Below are positions 35,608-44,331 of a DNA stretch of 54,732 bases, piece after piece. The DNA lies in assembly GCA_017656145.1 (NCBI GenBank), contig JACDOI010000012.1, positions 1-54,732 on the forward strand, given 5' to 3'. The position numbers and the translations under genes are program-made. Position 1 is the stretch's first letter; every line of letters begins with the position of its first letter. The notes under the pieces are model-generated. The model was not told the origin of the DNA. It was given only the letters and a program-made list of their open reading frames with translations, and did no database searches. The stretch comes from Bacillota bacterium. Lineage in GTDB: Bacteria > Bacillota > Limnochordia > Limnochordales > ZCTH02-B6.

Positions 35608-36441
35608 GTGGCCAAATTGTCCGTCCGACAACTGACCAAGGCATACGTCGAGCGGGGCCGGCGGCTTCCCGTCCTGAACGCCGTGAGCTTTGAAGCTCAT
35701 GCGGGAGAGTTCGTGGCCGTCATCGGCCCAAGCGGCTGCGGCAAGAGCACCCTCTTTGAGATCGTCTGCGGGCTGTTGGCAGCCGATGCGGGCACCGTCG
35801 AGGTCGACGGAGAGCAGGTCATGGGCCGTCCGGGTTGGGTGGCGTATATGCCCCAAGACGATCTCCTTTTTCCGTGGCGGCGCCTGATCGACAACGTCAT
35901 TGTACCTCTGGAAATCAAAGGAATGAGAAAGGAAGCGGCCCGGGCCCGGGCGCTGGAGTGGCTGCCCGTCTTTGGGCTCGCGGGATTCGAGGAAGCGTAC
36001 CCGAGCCAGCTGTCGGGCGGCATGCGCAAACGGGCGGCTCTGCTGCGGACGTTCCTCACCGAGCGGGACATCGTGGCCCTTGATGAGCCGTTTGGAGCCC
36101 TGGACGCGCACACCCGCCGAAAGATGCACAGCTGGCTCGCGGACGTCCATGCCCGGCTTGGGCGCACGATCCTCCTCATCACCCACGACGTGGAGGAAGC
36201 CTTAGTCCTGGCCGACCGGGTCATCGTGCTCAGCCGCCGGCCCGCCCGGGTCGTCTTTGAGCTCGCGGTCGATCTGCCCCGTCCCCGGGACGTCCTTTCG
36301 CCCGCGTTCGCCGCGTTCAAGGGCGCTTTGCTCGAGCGGCTGGCCGACGGCAAAGAGGGCATTGCAAGCCCCGTCCCGGACGGTGTCGGCCCTCCATGGG
36401 CGGTGCGGCTTCCCGCAACGGAAGGAGGAGGGAAACGGTGA
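35608..36441 (+). CDS. Thiamine-precursor ABC ATPase (ThiZ type)
   Basis: A 277-residue ATPase of the SsuB/TauB class. Walker A GPSGCGKST, Q-loop YMPQDDLLFPWRRLIDN, signature LSGGMRKRAALLRTFL, Walker B IVALDEPFGALDAHTR and H-loop LITHDVEEAL are present. The GTG at 35608 sits 8 nt after AAGGGG; upstream GTG codons at 35599 and 35602 overlap the ribosome binding site. Its stop overlaps the thiamine pyrophosphokinase start by GTGA. Confidence 0.9.
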   Translation: MAKLSVRQLTKAYVERGRRLPVLNAVSFEAHAGEFVAVIGPSGCGKSTLFEIVCGLLAADAGTVEVDGEQVMGRPGWVAYMPQDDLLFPWRRLIDNVIVPLEIKGMRKEAARARALEWLPVFGLAGFEEAYPSQLSGGMRKRAALLRTFLTERDIVALDEPFGALDAHTRRKMHSWLADVHARLGRTILLITHDVEEALVLADRVIVLSRRPARVVFELAVDLPRPRDVLSPAFAAFKGALLERLADGKEGIASPVPDGVGPPWAVRLPATEGGGKR

Positions 36442-37121
36442 CCGGCCCGGTACCCGCCGCGCTGATCCTTGCTGGCGGCGATCTCGACCACCCCGGAGCG
36501 CAAGCCCACCTTTTCACGGGCCCGTGGAACATCGTCGTTGCGGTCGACCGGGGAGCCGCCCACGCCCGGCGCCTCGGACTAAAGCCGTCGGTGCTGGTCG
36601 GCGACATGGACTCCATCGATCCCGGGGACCGGCGAGCGCTGCAACCGGTCCCCGAAGTCGTCTACCCGGCGGCCAAGGACAAAAGCGACACGCAGCTGGC
36701 GGTCGAGTGGGCCTTGCACCGGGGAGCTCGCCGGATCGTCATCGCCGGCGGTATCGGAAACCGCTTCGACCACTCGCTGGCCAACGCCCATCTGTTGCTC
36801 ACCATCGAACGGCACGGCGCCGCCGGGGTCGTCACCGACGGCCGCCAGGCGCTCTACCTGCTCTCCCACAGATTGCGGCTGAAAGCTCCGGCAGGGCACG
36901 TCTTGTCGGTCCTCCCTCTCGGCCCCGACTGCCGCGGGCTCTCGGAGCGGGGGCTCCGGTGGGAGCTTGAGGATCACGATCCGGTCCTCGGCAACACCCT
37001 GACGCTGAGCAACGAGTTCCTCGGCCGGCCGGCCGAGCTGCGGCTGAGGCACGGATTCGCCCTCGTGGTGACAGGACCGCCCGACGGCCCCGCCGGCGAG
37101 CGGGCCGCCTCCGCCGGATGA
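36438..37121 (+). CDS. thiN: Thiamine pyrophosphokinase
   Basis: A 227-residue enzyme that converts thiamine and ATP to thiamine diphosphate, the ligand of the riboswitch that controls it. The family motifs are VVAVDRGAAHARRLGLKPSVLVGDMDS, KDKSDTQLAVEWAL and GGIGNRFDHSLANAHLL; the Asp residues in GDMDS and DKSDTQ bind Mg and ATP. A small beta domain ends the protein. GTG at 36438 has GGAGGAGGG upstream and overlaps the ATPase stop. It is the last gene of the thiamine operon, so import and activation of thiamine are switched together. Confidence 0.93.
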   Translation: MTGPVPAALILAGGDLDHPGAQAHLFTGPWNIVVAVDRGAAHARRLGLKPSVLVGDMDSIDPGDRRALQPVPEVVYPAAKDKSDTQLAVEWALHRGARRIVIAGGIGNRFDHSLANAHLLLTIERHGAAGVVTDGRQALYLLSHRLRLKAPAGHVLSVLPLGPDCRGLSERGLRWELEDHDPVLGNTLTLSNEFLGRPAELRLRHGFALVVTGPPDGPAGERAASAG

Positions 37122-37147
37122 TATCCGTTGCCTGGCGGTTCACGCCG

Positions 37148-38104
37148 TCAGCGCCGGCGACGGGACGAGGATTTGCGCACCAGCACATCGACCCGAGGCT
37201 CGTCAACGTCCCCGCCGTCGAGTCCCGGGCCCGGCCCCCCGAGGGACTTTCCCGCCACGGCCGCGGGCCTGGACGATGTGAGGCCTTTGACGGGGCCGCC
37301 GTTGGTCCAGGCCGGGGCCGATCTTGCAGTGGCCAACGGCTCCCCGCTCTGAACGTGACCGGCCAAGCGGCGATACGCCTCGGCTCCAGGGTGCAAAGGT
37401 GCGAACTCAAGGATCGATCGCCCCGCCGCGGCCGCCTCCGCGAACCGGATGCTGCGGGGCACCGCGCAGTCGACGAGCACCGGGACTTGCCCGGCAAATT
37501 GCCGGACAAGCTCGTCCAGCTCCTTTTGGGAGTGGCGCAACCGCCGGTCAAACATGGTCGGCAGGATGCCCGCCACCGCCAGCCGGCTGTTGAGCCGCAG
37601 CTTCACCTTGCCGATCATACGCAACAGGACGTGAATGGCCCGAGTGGACAAAAACTCGCACGCCACCGGCACCAGCACCTCGTCCGCCACGCAAAACGCG
37701 TTTAACGTCAACAGGCCCAAGGACGGCTGGCAGTCGATGAGCACGAAGTCGTACTGGTCCCGCAGCGGAGCCAGCACCGAGGCGAGCCGCCGCTCCCGGG
37801 CCACCATGCCGACCAGTTCCATCTCCGCCAGCGACAGGTCGATGTTGGCCGGCAGGAGGTCCGCGCCCAGAGGGGTCTTCAGCAAGATCTCGGGCGAGCT
37901 GACGCCTTTGACCAGCGAGTCGTAAAGCGACTTTTCGAGCCGGTCGGGATCGCGCCCGGCCCAGACGGTCAGGCTTCCCTGGGGGTCCATGTCGAGCAAC
38001 AAAACCCGGGCGCCAGCCTGGCTCAAGGCCGCCCCCAAGTTGGCGGCGGTGGTCGTCTTGGCGACCCCGCCCTTTTGGTTGGCAATCGCGATGACGCGGC
38101 CCAC
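37148..38104 (-). CDS. Orphan ParA/Soj-family ATPase
   Basis: A 318-residue deviant-Walker ATPase. Walker A is NQKGGVAKTTTAANLG, the A' motif LLLDMDPQGSLTVWAG, Walker B FVLIDCQPSLGLLTLNA, followed by PVACEFLSTRAIHVLLRMI. These proteins position DNA or large protein complexes by patterning on the nucleoid or membrane. No parB lies next to it, and no recF, gyrB or rpmH, so this is not the chromosomal soj-spo0J locus in this window. The last ~55 residues form a Gly/Pro/Asp-rich linker ending in a very basic tail (VRKSSSRRRR) that could bind DNA. GTG at 38104 is chosen because the fold begins there. Convergent with thiN. Confidence 0.9.
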   Translation of the reverse strand: MGRVIAIANQKGGVAKTTTAANLGAALSQAGARVLLLDMDPQGSLTVWAGRDPDRLEKSLYDSLVKGVSSPEILLKTPLGADLLPANIDLSLAEMELVGMVARERRLASVLAPLRDQYDFVLIDCQPSLGLLTLNAFCVADEVLVPVACEFLSTRAIHVLLRMIGKVKLRLNSRLAVAGILPTMFDRRLRHSQKELDELVRQFAGQVPVLVDCAVPRSIRFAEAAAAGRSILEFAPLHPGAEAYRRLAGHVQSGEPLATARSAPAWTNGGPVKGLTSSRPAAVAGKSLGGPGPGLDGGDVDEPRVDVLVRKSSSRRRR

Positions 38105-38261
38105 GGTTTCACCCTGCCCCCGGCCGGGGCACAATTCAGATTCTTCGCTGCCGGGCGATCCCCTGCCCCAAGATAGGATCCGACGGTGCCATGGGCCCGC
38201 CAGGGACCCGGCCCGTGGGCCGGCGCGGCCCGCAACCTTCCCGCCGCCGCTCGTTGCCCCG

Positions 38262-40229
38262 CTACGGTTTGCCCGCTTCTTGCGCCAAAAGCTGCTCCCA
38301 TTCGTCAAGCAGACGTTCCAGCCGGGCTTCCGCCTCCCGATGGGCTTGAACGACAGTCCGGGCCCGCTCCCCGTCCGCGTAGAGTCCGGGATCGGCTAGG
38401 AGCTCTTCGCAGCGGCGCTTTTCGGCCTCAAGCATCTCGATCTCCGACTCGACGGCCGCGAGCCGGGACGCAAGACGGCGATCCCGGCCGTTGCCGTTCT
38501 TTCCGCGCCCGCCTTTCCCGGCCGGGGCCGGCGAGCCGCCCCGGTCGCGGTCCGGCCTTTCCGCGGGCGCGGCGTCGGGGCTTGCTGAGCCGGCCGCGGA
38601 TTTGCCCTGGGCTTGCTCTTGGCGAGCCCGGGCGTAATCGGTGTACGTCCCTTCGAAGACTTCTACCCGACCGTCGCCGACGATCCACAGCCGCTCGCAG
38701 ATCGTGTCCAAGAAATAGCGGTCGTGGGAGACGGCGACAATGCTGCCGTCGTACTCGGCCAGGGCGGCTTCCAGCGCGGTGCGCGCGGCCACGTCGAGAT
38801 GGTTGGTGGGCTCATCCAGCAGCAACACGTTCGGGCGCCGCAAGATCAACCGGGCCAAGGCCACCCGGCTTCGCTCCCCGCCGCTCAAGCTGCCCACCGG
38901 CACGTGCACCCCGTCGCCGGTGAACAGAAACCGAGCCAGGTGCGCCAGGGCTTCTTCCCTCGAGATGCGCCCCGCGGCCAGAATATGCTCGAGAACCGTC
39001 GCCTTTGGGTCCAGGTCTTCGTGGCCCTGGGCGAAGTATCCGATCTTGACGCCCTCGCCGGGTATGACCCATCCCCGATCAGGGGCCAGTTGGCCGGCCA
39101 TGAGGCGCAACAGCGTCGTCTTGCCGCTGCCGTTTGGGCCGATGACGCCGATGCGCTGGCCCCGCTCGACCACAAGGTCGACCCCGTCCAGCACCGCCCG
39201 GCCGCCCAAAGCCTTGGCCACGTCCCGAAGCCTCATCGCCTCCCGGGCCGCGGGCCCGGCCGCGCCGAGCGCAATCCGGGGACTTTTGGGCCTGGCCGGC
39301 GGGGGATCGATCCGCTCCATCCGGGCCAATTGCTTCGCCCGGCCCCGGGCCTGGCGTGCCTTGACGCCCGCTCGATAGCGCTGGACGAACGCTTCCAGCC
39401 GCCGGATTTCGGCCTGCTGGCGGTCGTACTCCCGCCGCAGCCGTTCCCAGGCTTCGGCCTTGAGCTCCATGGCTCGAGTATAGGGGCCGGGATACTGCTC
39501 GACCCGACCGCCTTCCACGTCCCACGTCTTCCCAGTGAGCGCATCGAGGAAGTATCGGTCGTGGGAGACGACGACGACCGCTTGCCTGAGAGGCCGCAAA
39601 AATCCTTCCAACCATTCGACAGCCGCCGCGTCCAGATGGTTGGTGGGCTCGTCCAGCAAAAGCACATCGGGTCCGGCCAAAAGCAATCGGGCCAGCGCCA
39701 GGCGCACCCGCTGGCCGCCGCTGAACGTCTTGACCGGACGGGCCAGGTCTTCCGGGCCGAATCCGAGGCCGAAGGCGGCCGCCCGCATCCGGGCTTCCGC
39801 TTCGTATCCGCCGGCCTGTTCAAACCGGGCGGACATTCGGGCGTAGCGTTCCATGACCGCTTCGAGCCGGGCCGCGTCGGCATTGACTGCCGGGTCGCTC
39901 ATCGCGGCTTCCAACCGGGCCATTTCCGCGGCCCACCGGTCCACGTCGGCCAGGGCCTGGCGCAAGTATTCGGACGCGGTCATGTCGAGCTCCTCAGGCT
40001 GGAATCCAGCCTCCTGACCCACGTACCCGACGGTCACGTCCCGGGCGGTGTCCCGCGAGCCGGCGTCGGGCTGTTCAAGGCCGGCCAGAAGCTTTAGGAG
40101 CGTGCTTTTCCCGCAGCCGTTGGGGCCGACGACGCCGATCTTGTCGCCGGGATGGACTGTGACCGACACGCCGGCCAAAATTCGCCGGGCCCCGTAATCT
40201 TTTGCCGCGCCGGTCAGGCGCAACAGCAC
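38262..40229 (-). CDS. ABC-F family ATPase (YdiF/Uup-like)
   Basis: A 655-residue soluble protein with two ABC domains and no membrane segments. The first has GPNGCGKST, TFSGGQRVRLALARLL and LLLDEPTNHLD; the second GPNGSGKTT, LSGGERSRVALARLIL and LLLDEPTNHLD. The inter-domain linker (residues ~250-320) is long, charged and Arg-rich, as in ribosome-binding ABC-F proteins. After a low-complexity stretch the last ~80 residues form a coiled coil (LAAVESEIEMLEAEKRRCEELL). ABC-F proteins act on ribosomes, in translation quality control or antibiotic protection. The GTG start lies 1 bp after the response-regulator stop. Confidence 0.92.
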   Translation of the reverse strand: MLLRLTGAAKDYGARRILAGVSVTVHPGDKIGVVGPNGCGKSTLLKLLAGLEQPDAGSRDTARDVTVGYVGQEAGFQPEELDMTASEYLRQALADVDRWAAEMARLEAAMSDPAVNADAARLEAVMERYARMSARFEQAGGYEAEARMRAAAFGLGFGPEDLARPVKTFSGGQRVRLALARLLLAGPDVLLLDEPTNHLDAAAVEWLEGFLRPLRQAVVVVSHDRYFLDALTGKTWDVEGGRVEQYPGPYTRAMELKAEAWERLRREYDRQQAEIRRLEAFVQRYRAGVKARQARGRAKQLARMERIDPPPARPKSPRIALGAAGPAAREAMRLRDVAKALGGRAVLDGVDLVVERGQRIGVIGPNGSGKTTLLRLMAGQLAPDRGWVIPGEGVKIGYFAQGHEDLDPKATVLEHILAAGRISREEALAHLARFLFTGDGVHVPVGSLSGGERSRVALARLILRRPNVLLLDEPTNHLDVAARTALEAALAEYDGSIVAVSHDRYFLDTICERLWIVGDGRVEVFEGTYTDYARARQEQAQGKSAAGSASPDAAPAERPDRDRGGSPAPAGKGGRGKNGNGRDRRLASRLAAVESEIEMLEAEKRRCEELLADPGLYADGERARTVVQAHREAEARLERLLDEWEQLLAQEAGKP

Positions 40230-40230
40230 A

Positions 40231-40905
40231 TCACCGACCGCCTTTCTCAGTCCGGTCCAGACCCCGCCGCACCGCCCAAGCGGCCGCCTCGGCCCGGTTG
40301 TGCAACTGGAGTTTGGCCAAGATGTTGCTGACGTAATTGCGCACCGTCTTTTCGCTCAAATAAAGAGCGGCCGCGATCTCCCGGTTCGTTTTTCCTTGAG
40401 CAATGAGGGCGAGAATCCGCTCTTCTTGCTCGGTTAAGGCCTCTTGCGCGGCACCCTGCGCCGTTCCGTTGGTCCCCGCGCCTCCCCGGACCCGCTCCAA
40501 AATCTTGCCAGTGACCCCGGGGTCCAAGAGGGACTCACCTTTGGACACCCGCCGGATCGCTTCCACCAGCTCCTGCGTACCGATCTGTTTCAGCACGTAT
40601 CCGCTGGCGCCCGCCATGACCGAGCCGATGACCGCCTCGTCGTCAGAGTAGCTCGTCAGCATGATCACCTTGATCTGCGGCCAGCGGGAACGAATGGCCC
40701 GGCACGCTTCGATGCCGCTTCCCTCGGGCATCCGGATGTCCATGACCACCACATCGGGCTGGGTGCGCTCCACCACCCGTTCGGCCTCGGCCGCGGATCC
40801 CGCCTCGCCGACCACTTCCAGGTCCGCCACCCGATTGAGCAGGCTTTTCAAACCCAGCCGGACGACTTCGTGATCGTCCACGATGACCACCTTGATCGTC
40901 TCCAC
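40231..40905 (-). CDS. NarL/LuxR-type response regulator (LiaR/DegU-like)
   Basis: A 224-residue regulator. The receiver domain has the acidic pair VDDHE, the phosphorylation Asp in VVVMDIRMPEGSG and the conserved Lys in GYVLKQIG. The LuxR-type helix-turn-helix occupies the last ~65 residues (LTEQEERILALIAQGKTNREIAAALYLSEKTVRNYVSNIL). GTG at 40905 has AAAGGGG 8 nt upstream; the GTG at 40914 touches the ribosome binding site. It is paired with the histidine kinase 67 bp upstream. Confidence 0.92.
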   Translation of the reverse strand: METIKVVIVDDHEVVRLGLKSLLNRVADLEVVGEAGSAAEAERVVERTQPDVVVMDIRMPEGSGIEACRAIRSRWPQIKVIMLTSYSDDEAVIGSVMAGASGYVLKQIGTQELVEAIRRVSKGESLLDPGVTGKILERVRGGAGTNGTAQGAAQEALTEQEERILALIAQGKTNREIAAALYLSEKTVRNYVSNILAKLQLHNRAEAAAWAVRRGLDRTEKGGR

Positions 40906-40972
40906 CGCTCCCACCCCTTTACCATCATGCTCCAGGCTTACCCCTCGCTTCCGAATCCGTCGCGCTGCGGGC

Positions 40973-42409
40973 TCACCGGACGCTCCCCAATCCGGCCCGC
41001 TGCCGGGGAACTACGACACGCACCAATGTCCCCTTGCCCGGCGCGCTCTCAATCCCGAACCGCCCGCCCAGAAGCTGCGCCCGCTGCCGCATGTTGCGCA
41101 ACCCGTTGCCGTTGGCCGGCGTTTTAAGAGGATCGAAGCCGATACCGTCGTCTTTTACCGACAGCTCAATTTGCCCGCTTCCGACTTCGACGGCGATGCG
41201 CACGCGGCGCGCTTTCCCGTGGCGCACTGCATTGCTCAGGGATTCCCGGGTGATCTGGCGCAAGTGATTGAGATCTTCGGGCTTCATCCGGGTGGCCGCT
41301 TCCCCCCGGGTGTCCAGCGTCACGGCGACCCCAAAGCTGCGGCGAAACTCGCTAGCCAGCGACGCCAGCGCCTCTTGCAGCGTGCGGGTCTCATCCGCGG
41401 GTGAACGCAAGTTGGCGATGTAGTGCCGGATCTCCCGGATGGCCTCATCGAGCTTTCCCATGACAAACTCAATGCGACTGCGGGTTTCCACCGGGTTGTC
41501 CTCGATCAGCTCCCGGGCCGCCTCCAGGTTCAGGCCGACGGCGTACAGCGACTGGATGATGCCGTCGTGCAAGTCCCGGGCGATGCGGTCCCGCTCGGCC
41601 AAAACGGCCCGCACCCGGTCGGCCTCCTCCAGCTGGCGGGCGTGCTCGATGTCGAACATCTCCAGCAGGCGGACGACGTACACGGTGATGGCCAGCCCGG
41701 CGAGGCCCCGCCACAGTTCGATGGGCAATCCGGTCAGCTGGAAAAACGTTTCGGTGTTCAAGTACCGAGCCGGGAAAAAGCCGGCCGGTGCCACGATCAA
41801 GCCGTCAGCCACGGCGTACAGCCCAAACGACAGCACCGCCAGCCGCAACATGTTCTCAAGTCGCGCCGTGCCTAGGCGGCGAAACTCCTGGGACTGGCGG
41901 CTCAATCCGAAACAGGTGATGACCGCGCCGGGCAGGGCCAGGAGGTAGCGGGCCCACACGTCGCCCGCGTCCAGCCACGTGTCAGCAGTCCCGGTCGAAA
42001 AAAACGCCGCTCCCAGTGTGAAGACGAGAAACCATAAGGCAAACAAGGCCCACGGCACCAGCGGCAAATACCGGTAAGCGGGTGGCAGGCCTTCGGCCAA
42101 AAGCCGCAAGCCGAACTGGAACAAGAACGCGAAAGCGATAGCAAGCAACGTCCCCTGGACGCCCCACAGCACGACGATAACTTCCGACGAGAGATACGTG
42201 GCCTGAATCGGGATAAACACCTGGCCCCACTCGGCCACCCCGTGGATGATCCCGAACGTGCCCAGCAGCGGCAGCGCCCGCGCCAGAGTCAGCTCGCTGG
42301 GCCTCCGGGACTGCAGCGACAGGGCGAATCCCAGCAAAAAGTACACAAGGCCGTAGGCGAAGACGACCACGATCTGATTGGTGCTGAAAAACTGCCGCAA
42401 AACATCCAT
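40973..42409 (-). CDS. Membrane sensor histidine kinase (HisKA_3, LiaS/DegS class)
   Basis: A kinase of about 478 residues. The first ~240 residues hold about seven hydrophobic segments with short loops, an intramembrane-type sensor. The dimerisation and phosphorylation motif is ERDRIARDLHDGIIQSLYAVGLNLE. The ATPase domain has the N-box ITRESLSNAVRHGKA and the G-boxes KDDGIGFDP and GNGLRNMRQRAQLLGG. ATG at 42409 begins just before the first membrane helix; an ATG at 42445 lies within a TATGAT-like promoter element and is less likely. Signal unknown; the cognate regulator is the next gene. Confidence 0.9.
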   Translation of the reverse strand: MDVLRQFFSTNQIVVVFAYGLVYFLLGFALSLQSRRPSELTLARALPLLGTFGIIHGVAEWGQVFIPIQATYLSSEVIVVLWGVQGTLLAIAFAFLFQFGLRLLAEGLPPAYRYLPLVPWALFALWFLVFTLGAAFFSTGTADTWLDAGDVWARYLLALPGAVITCFGLSRQSQEFRRLGTARLENMLRLAVLSFGLYAVADGLIVAPAGFFPARYLNTETFFQLTGLPIELWRGLAGLAITVYVVRLLEMFDIEHARQLEEADRVRAVLAERDRIARDLHDGIIQSLYAVGLNLEAARELIEDNPVETRSRIEFVMGKLDEAIREIRHYIANLRSPADETRTLQEALASLASEFRRSFGVAVTLDTRGEAATRMKPEDLNHLRQITRESLSNAVRHGKARRVRIAVEVGSGQIELSVKDDGIGFDPLKTPANGNGLRNMRQRAQLLGGRFGIESAPGKGTLVRVVVPRQRAGLGSVR

Positions 42410-42513
42410 CAAAAGTTCGCGGGCACCGCCTTTCCGCGATCCCATTCTATCATACACAAGCTCCTGTACACGGCTGCGGCTCGGCACTTGACCCGGGCGC
42501 GCTGCCGGGGGTG

Positions 42514-42522
42514 TGATATACT
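42514..42522 (+). promoter_or_regulatory. Extended -10 promoter of the ywhD-like gene
   Basis: TGA followed by TATACT forms an extended -10 element 34 bp upstream of the start codon. A TTGACC lies upstream but too far away (23-bp spacer) to serve as a normal -35 box. Confidence 0.5.
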
Positions 42523-42555
42523 GGGAATACCAAGCCGACGACAGGAGGGGTGGCT

Positions 42556-43152
42556 GTGGCCAAGGTGCGCAAAGGCCAGCCGGACCCGGCCTGCTACGAT
42601 GAAGCGCAACAGTCGGACACATTGCCCATCGTGTCCGCGGACAACGCCTACGGCGGGCGCGGCGCGAAGCTGACGGCCGTGGTGGTGGACGGCTCCCGGG
42701 CATGGTTTGACGAGGCGGCGCTGCACGGCCGGACGGCGCTCGAGCAAGGAATCCGGTGGGTCAAGTCGCCTGACGAAGTTCCCAACGGTCGCTCGGTCTA
42801 TCCGGTCTGGGTGTACATCCGTCCCGCGCCCGGCGGCGGGTTCCGCTATGCGGGCCTTGTGGCCGTGTCCATGCTCATCGATGAAACCAACAAGGTCGGG
42901 TACAAGTCACTGCCGGAACACGTCAATCAGCTCTCCCGGACGATGAACGGCGCGATCGATTTGCGGCTGTTGAGCCCGGAAGGCCGCACGGCGCTGCTTG
43001 AGGCGCTCAAACGATACCCCGACGTGCTCGAAAACTCCTCCGCCGAAGTGAAACAGGCGCTGGGGCTTTCGGACGCGGCTCTAACGACCAGCGATGCCGG
43101 AAGCGGTCCGGCGGATGCGAAGGCCACCCGGACGGCGGGGGAAAATGGCTAG
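42556..43152 (+). CDS. YwhD-family protein
   Basis: A 198-residue protein matching B. subtilis YwhD in its core: DEAALHGRTALEQGIRWVKSPDEVPNGRSVYPVWVYI, then YAGLVAVSMLIDE and GYKSLPEHVNQL. The family is soluble, widely kept in Bacillota and has no established function known to me. The C-terminal ~25 residues (SDAGSGPADAKATRTAGENG) are low complexity and extra. The second of two GTG codons, at 42556, is chosen because AGGAGG lies 6-7 nt upstream. A terpene synthase gene follows after 45 bp, possibly co-transcribed. Confidence 0.85.
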   Translation: MAKVRKGQPDPACYDEAQQSDTLPIVSADNAYGGRGAKLTAVVVDGSRAWFDEAALHGRTALEQGIRWVKSPDEVPNGRSVYPVWVYIRPAPGGGFRYAGLVAVSMLIDETNKVGYKSLPEHVNQLSRTMNGAIDLRLLSPEGRTALLEALKRYPDVLENSSAEVKQALGLSDAALTTSDAGSGPADAKATRTAGENG

Positions 43153-43197
43153 CGGCCCGCGGGTAACCGGGCCCGCCGCGAGCAAACTGTTTATGTC

Positions 43198-44283
43198 ATG
43201 AACGTGCGAGACGCTCTGGGGAGAGCCGCGTTCGCCCGCCGCATCGCCTTGGACGTGCTGCCCCGGGCAGCTGCCGAGCTCGGCCGCTGGCAGCGCCGGG
43301 CCGCCGCGATACCGAACTCCGAGCTGCGGCGCCAGGCGGGCGCCAGCATCGCCCATAAGCGGTTTCACGCCGAAGGGGGTAGCGTATTCGCCGCCTTGCG
43401 GCCCGAGTGGGCGCCCGCCTTGGTGCCGCTCATCGTCGCCCTGCAGACCATCTCGGACTATCTTGACAACTTGTGCGACCGCAGCGTCTCCCGGGACGAA
43501 GCGGATTTCCGCCGGCTTCACCAGGCTATGCTGGACGCCGTGGACGAGCGCGGTCCGCTCCATGACTACTACGCCCTGCACCCCAACCGTGACGACGGCG
43601 GGTACCTGGAGGCTCTGATCGAAGAATGCCGCCGGTACTTGCGGCAACTGCCCGGCTATCCCGTGGTGCGGCCGCGGGTAAAGCGCCTGGTCCAATTGTA
43701 CAGCGACTTGCAAGTGTACAAGCACGGGCCCGCGGGCCGACGGGAACCGGCCCTGGCCGCGTGGTTCCAGCGAGAAGGGACCCGGTGGCCGGAGCTGCGC
43801 TGGTGGGAGTTCGCAGCCGCCTGCGGCTCCACCCTCGGTATGTTTGCGCTGTTTGCCGCGGCCACCCGGGCTGATCTGGTCGACCGAGAAGCCGACAGGC
43901 TCGTGGAGGCGTACTTTCCCTGGATCTGCGGCCTGCACATCTTGCTGGACTACTTGATCGACCAGGCCGAGGACTCCGCGGGCGGCGATCTCAACCTGGT
44001 GAGCTTTTACCGGGACGAGGCCGAGAAGCAAGCGCGCCTTTTGCGGTTCGTCCGGGAAGCCCGGGCCCGGGCACGGGCGATGCCCGACGGCTCGTTTCAC
44101 GAAAACCTCGTCCAGGGCCTGCCGGGGCTGTACCTTTCCGACGGAAAGGTCAAAGAGCAGCGCATGCAGTCCCTCGCGTGGCGGCTGCTCAAGGCCGCAG
44201 GGCCCGCCAGTTTCGGATACTTCGTCTGGTGCCGCCTGAGGCGGTACCGGAACCCCGCCCCGCCACAGCCGGCACCCGTGTAG
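43198..44283 (+). CDS. ytpB: Tetraprenyl-beta-curcumene synthase-like protein (YtpB/DUF2600)
   Basis: A 361-residue all-helical protein of the YtpB family, large terpene synthases that cyclise long prenyl diphosphates (in Bacillus, tetraprenyl and heptaprenyl diphosphate) to mono- or acyclic sesquarterpenes. Asp-rich motifs are LQTISDYLDNLCDR near residue 90 and LLDYLIDQAEDSAGGDLN near residue 250, typical for metal and diphosphate binding. Length matches the family. The ATG has no strong ribosome binding site. No prenyltransferase or squalene-hopene cyclase gene is adjacent, so the substrate must come from elsewhere in the genome. Name assigned by family; product not determinable here. Confidence 0.88.
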   Translation: MNVRDALGRAAFARRIALDVLPRAAAELGRWQRRAAAIPNSELRRQAGASIAHKRFHAEGGSVFAALRPEWAPALVPLIVALQTISDYLDNLCDRSVSRDEADFRRLHQAMLDAVDERGPLHDYYALHPNRDDGGYLEALIEECRRYLRQLPGYPVVRPRVKRLVQLYSDLQVYKHGPAGRREPALAAWFQREGTRWPELRWWEFAAACGSTLGMFALFAAATRADLVDREADRLVEAYFPWICGLHILLDYLIDQAEDSAGGDLNLVSFYRDEAEKQARLLRFVREARARARAMPDGSFHENLVQGLPGLYLSDGKVKEQRMQSLAWRLLKAAGPASFGYFVWCRLRRYRNPAPPQPAPV

Positions 44284-44296
44284 CCCAGGGGCTGCG

Positions 44297-44316
44297 CGCC
44301 ATATATCGCCATATAT
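44297..44316. repeat. Tandem 10-bp repeat with an ownerless Shine-Dalgarno sequence
   Basis: CGCCATATAT occurs twice in tandem between the ends of the two convergent genes. It is followed at 44317 by AAGGAGGG, a strong ribosome-binding sequence on the plus strand with no gene behind it. The AT-rich repeat stands out against the local GC content. Confidence 0.6.
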
Positions 44317-44331
44317 AAGGAGGGTTTCCTC

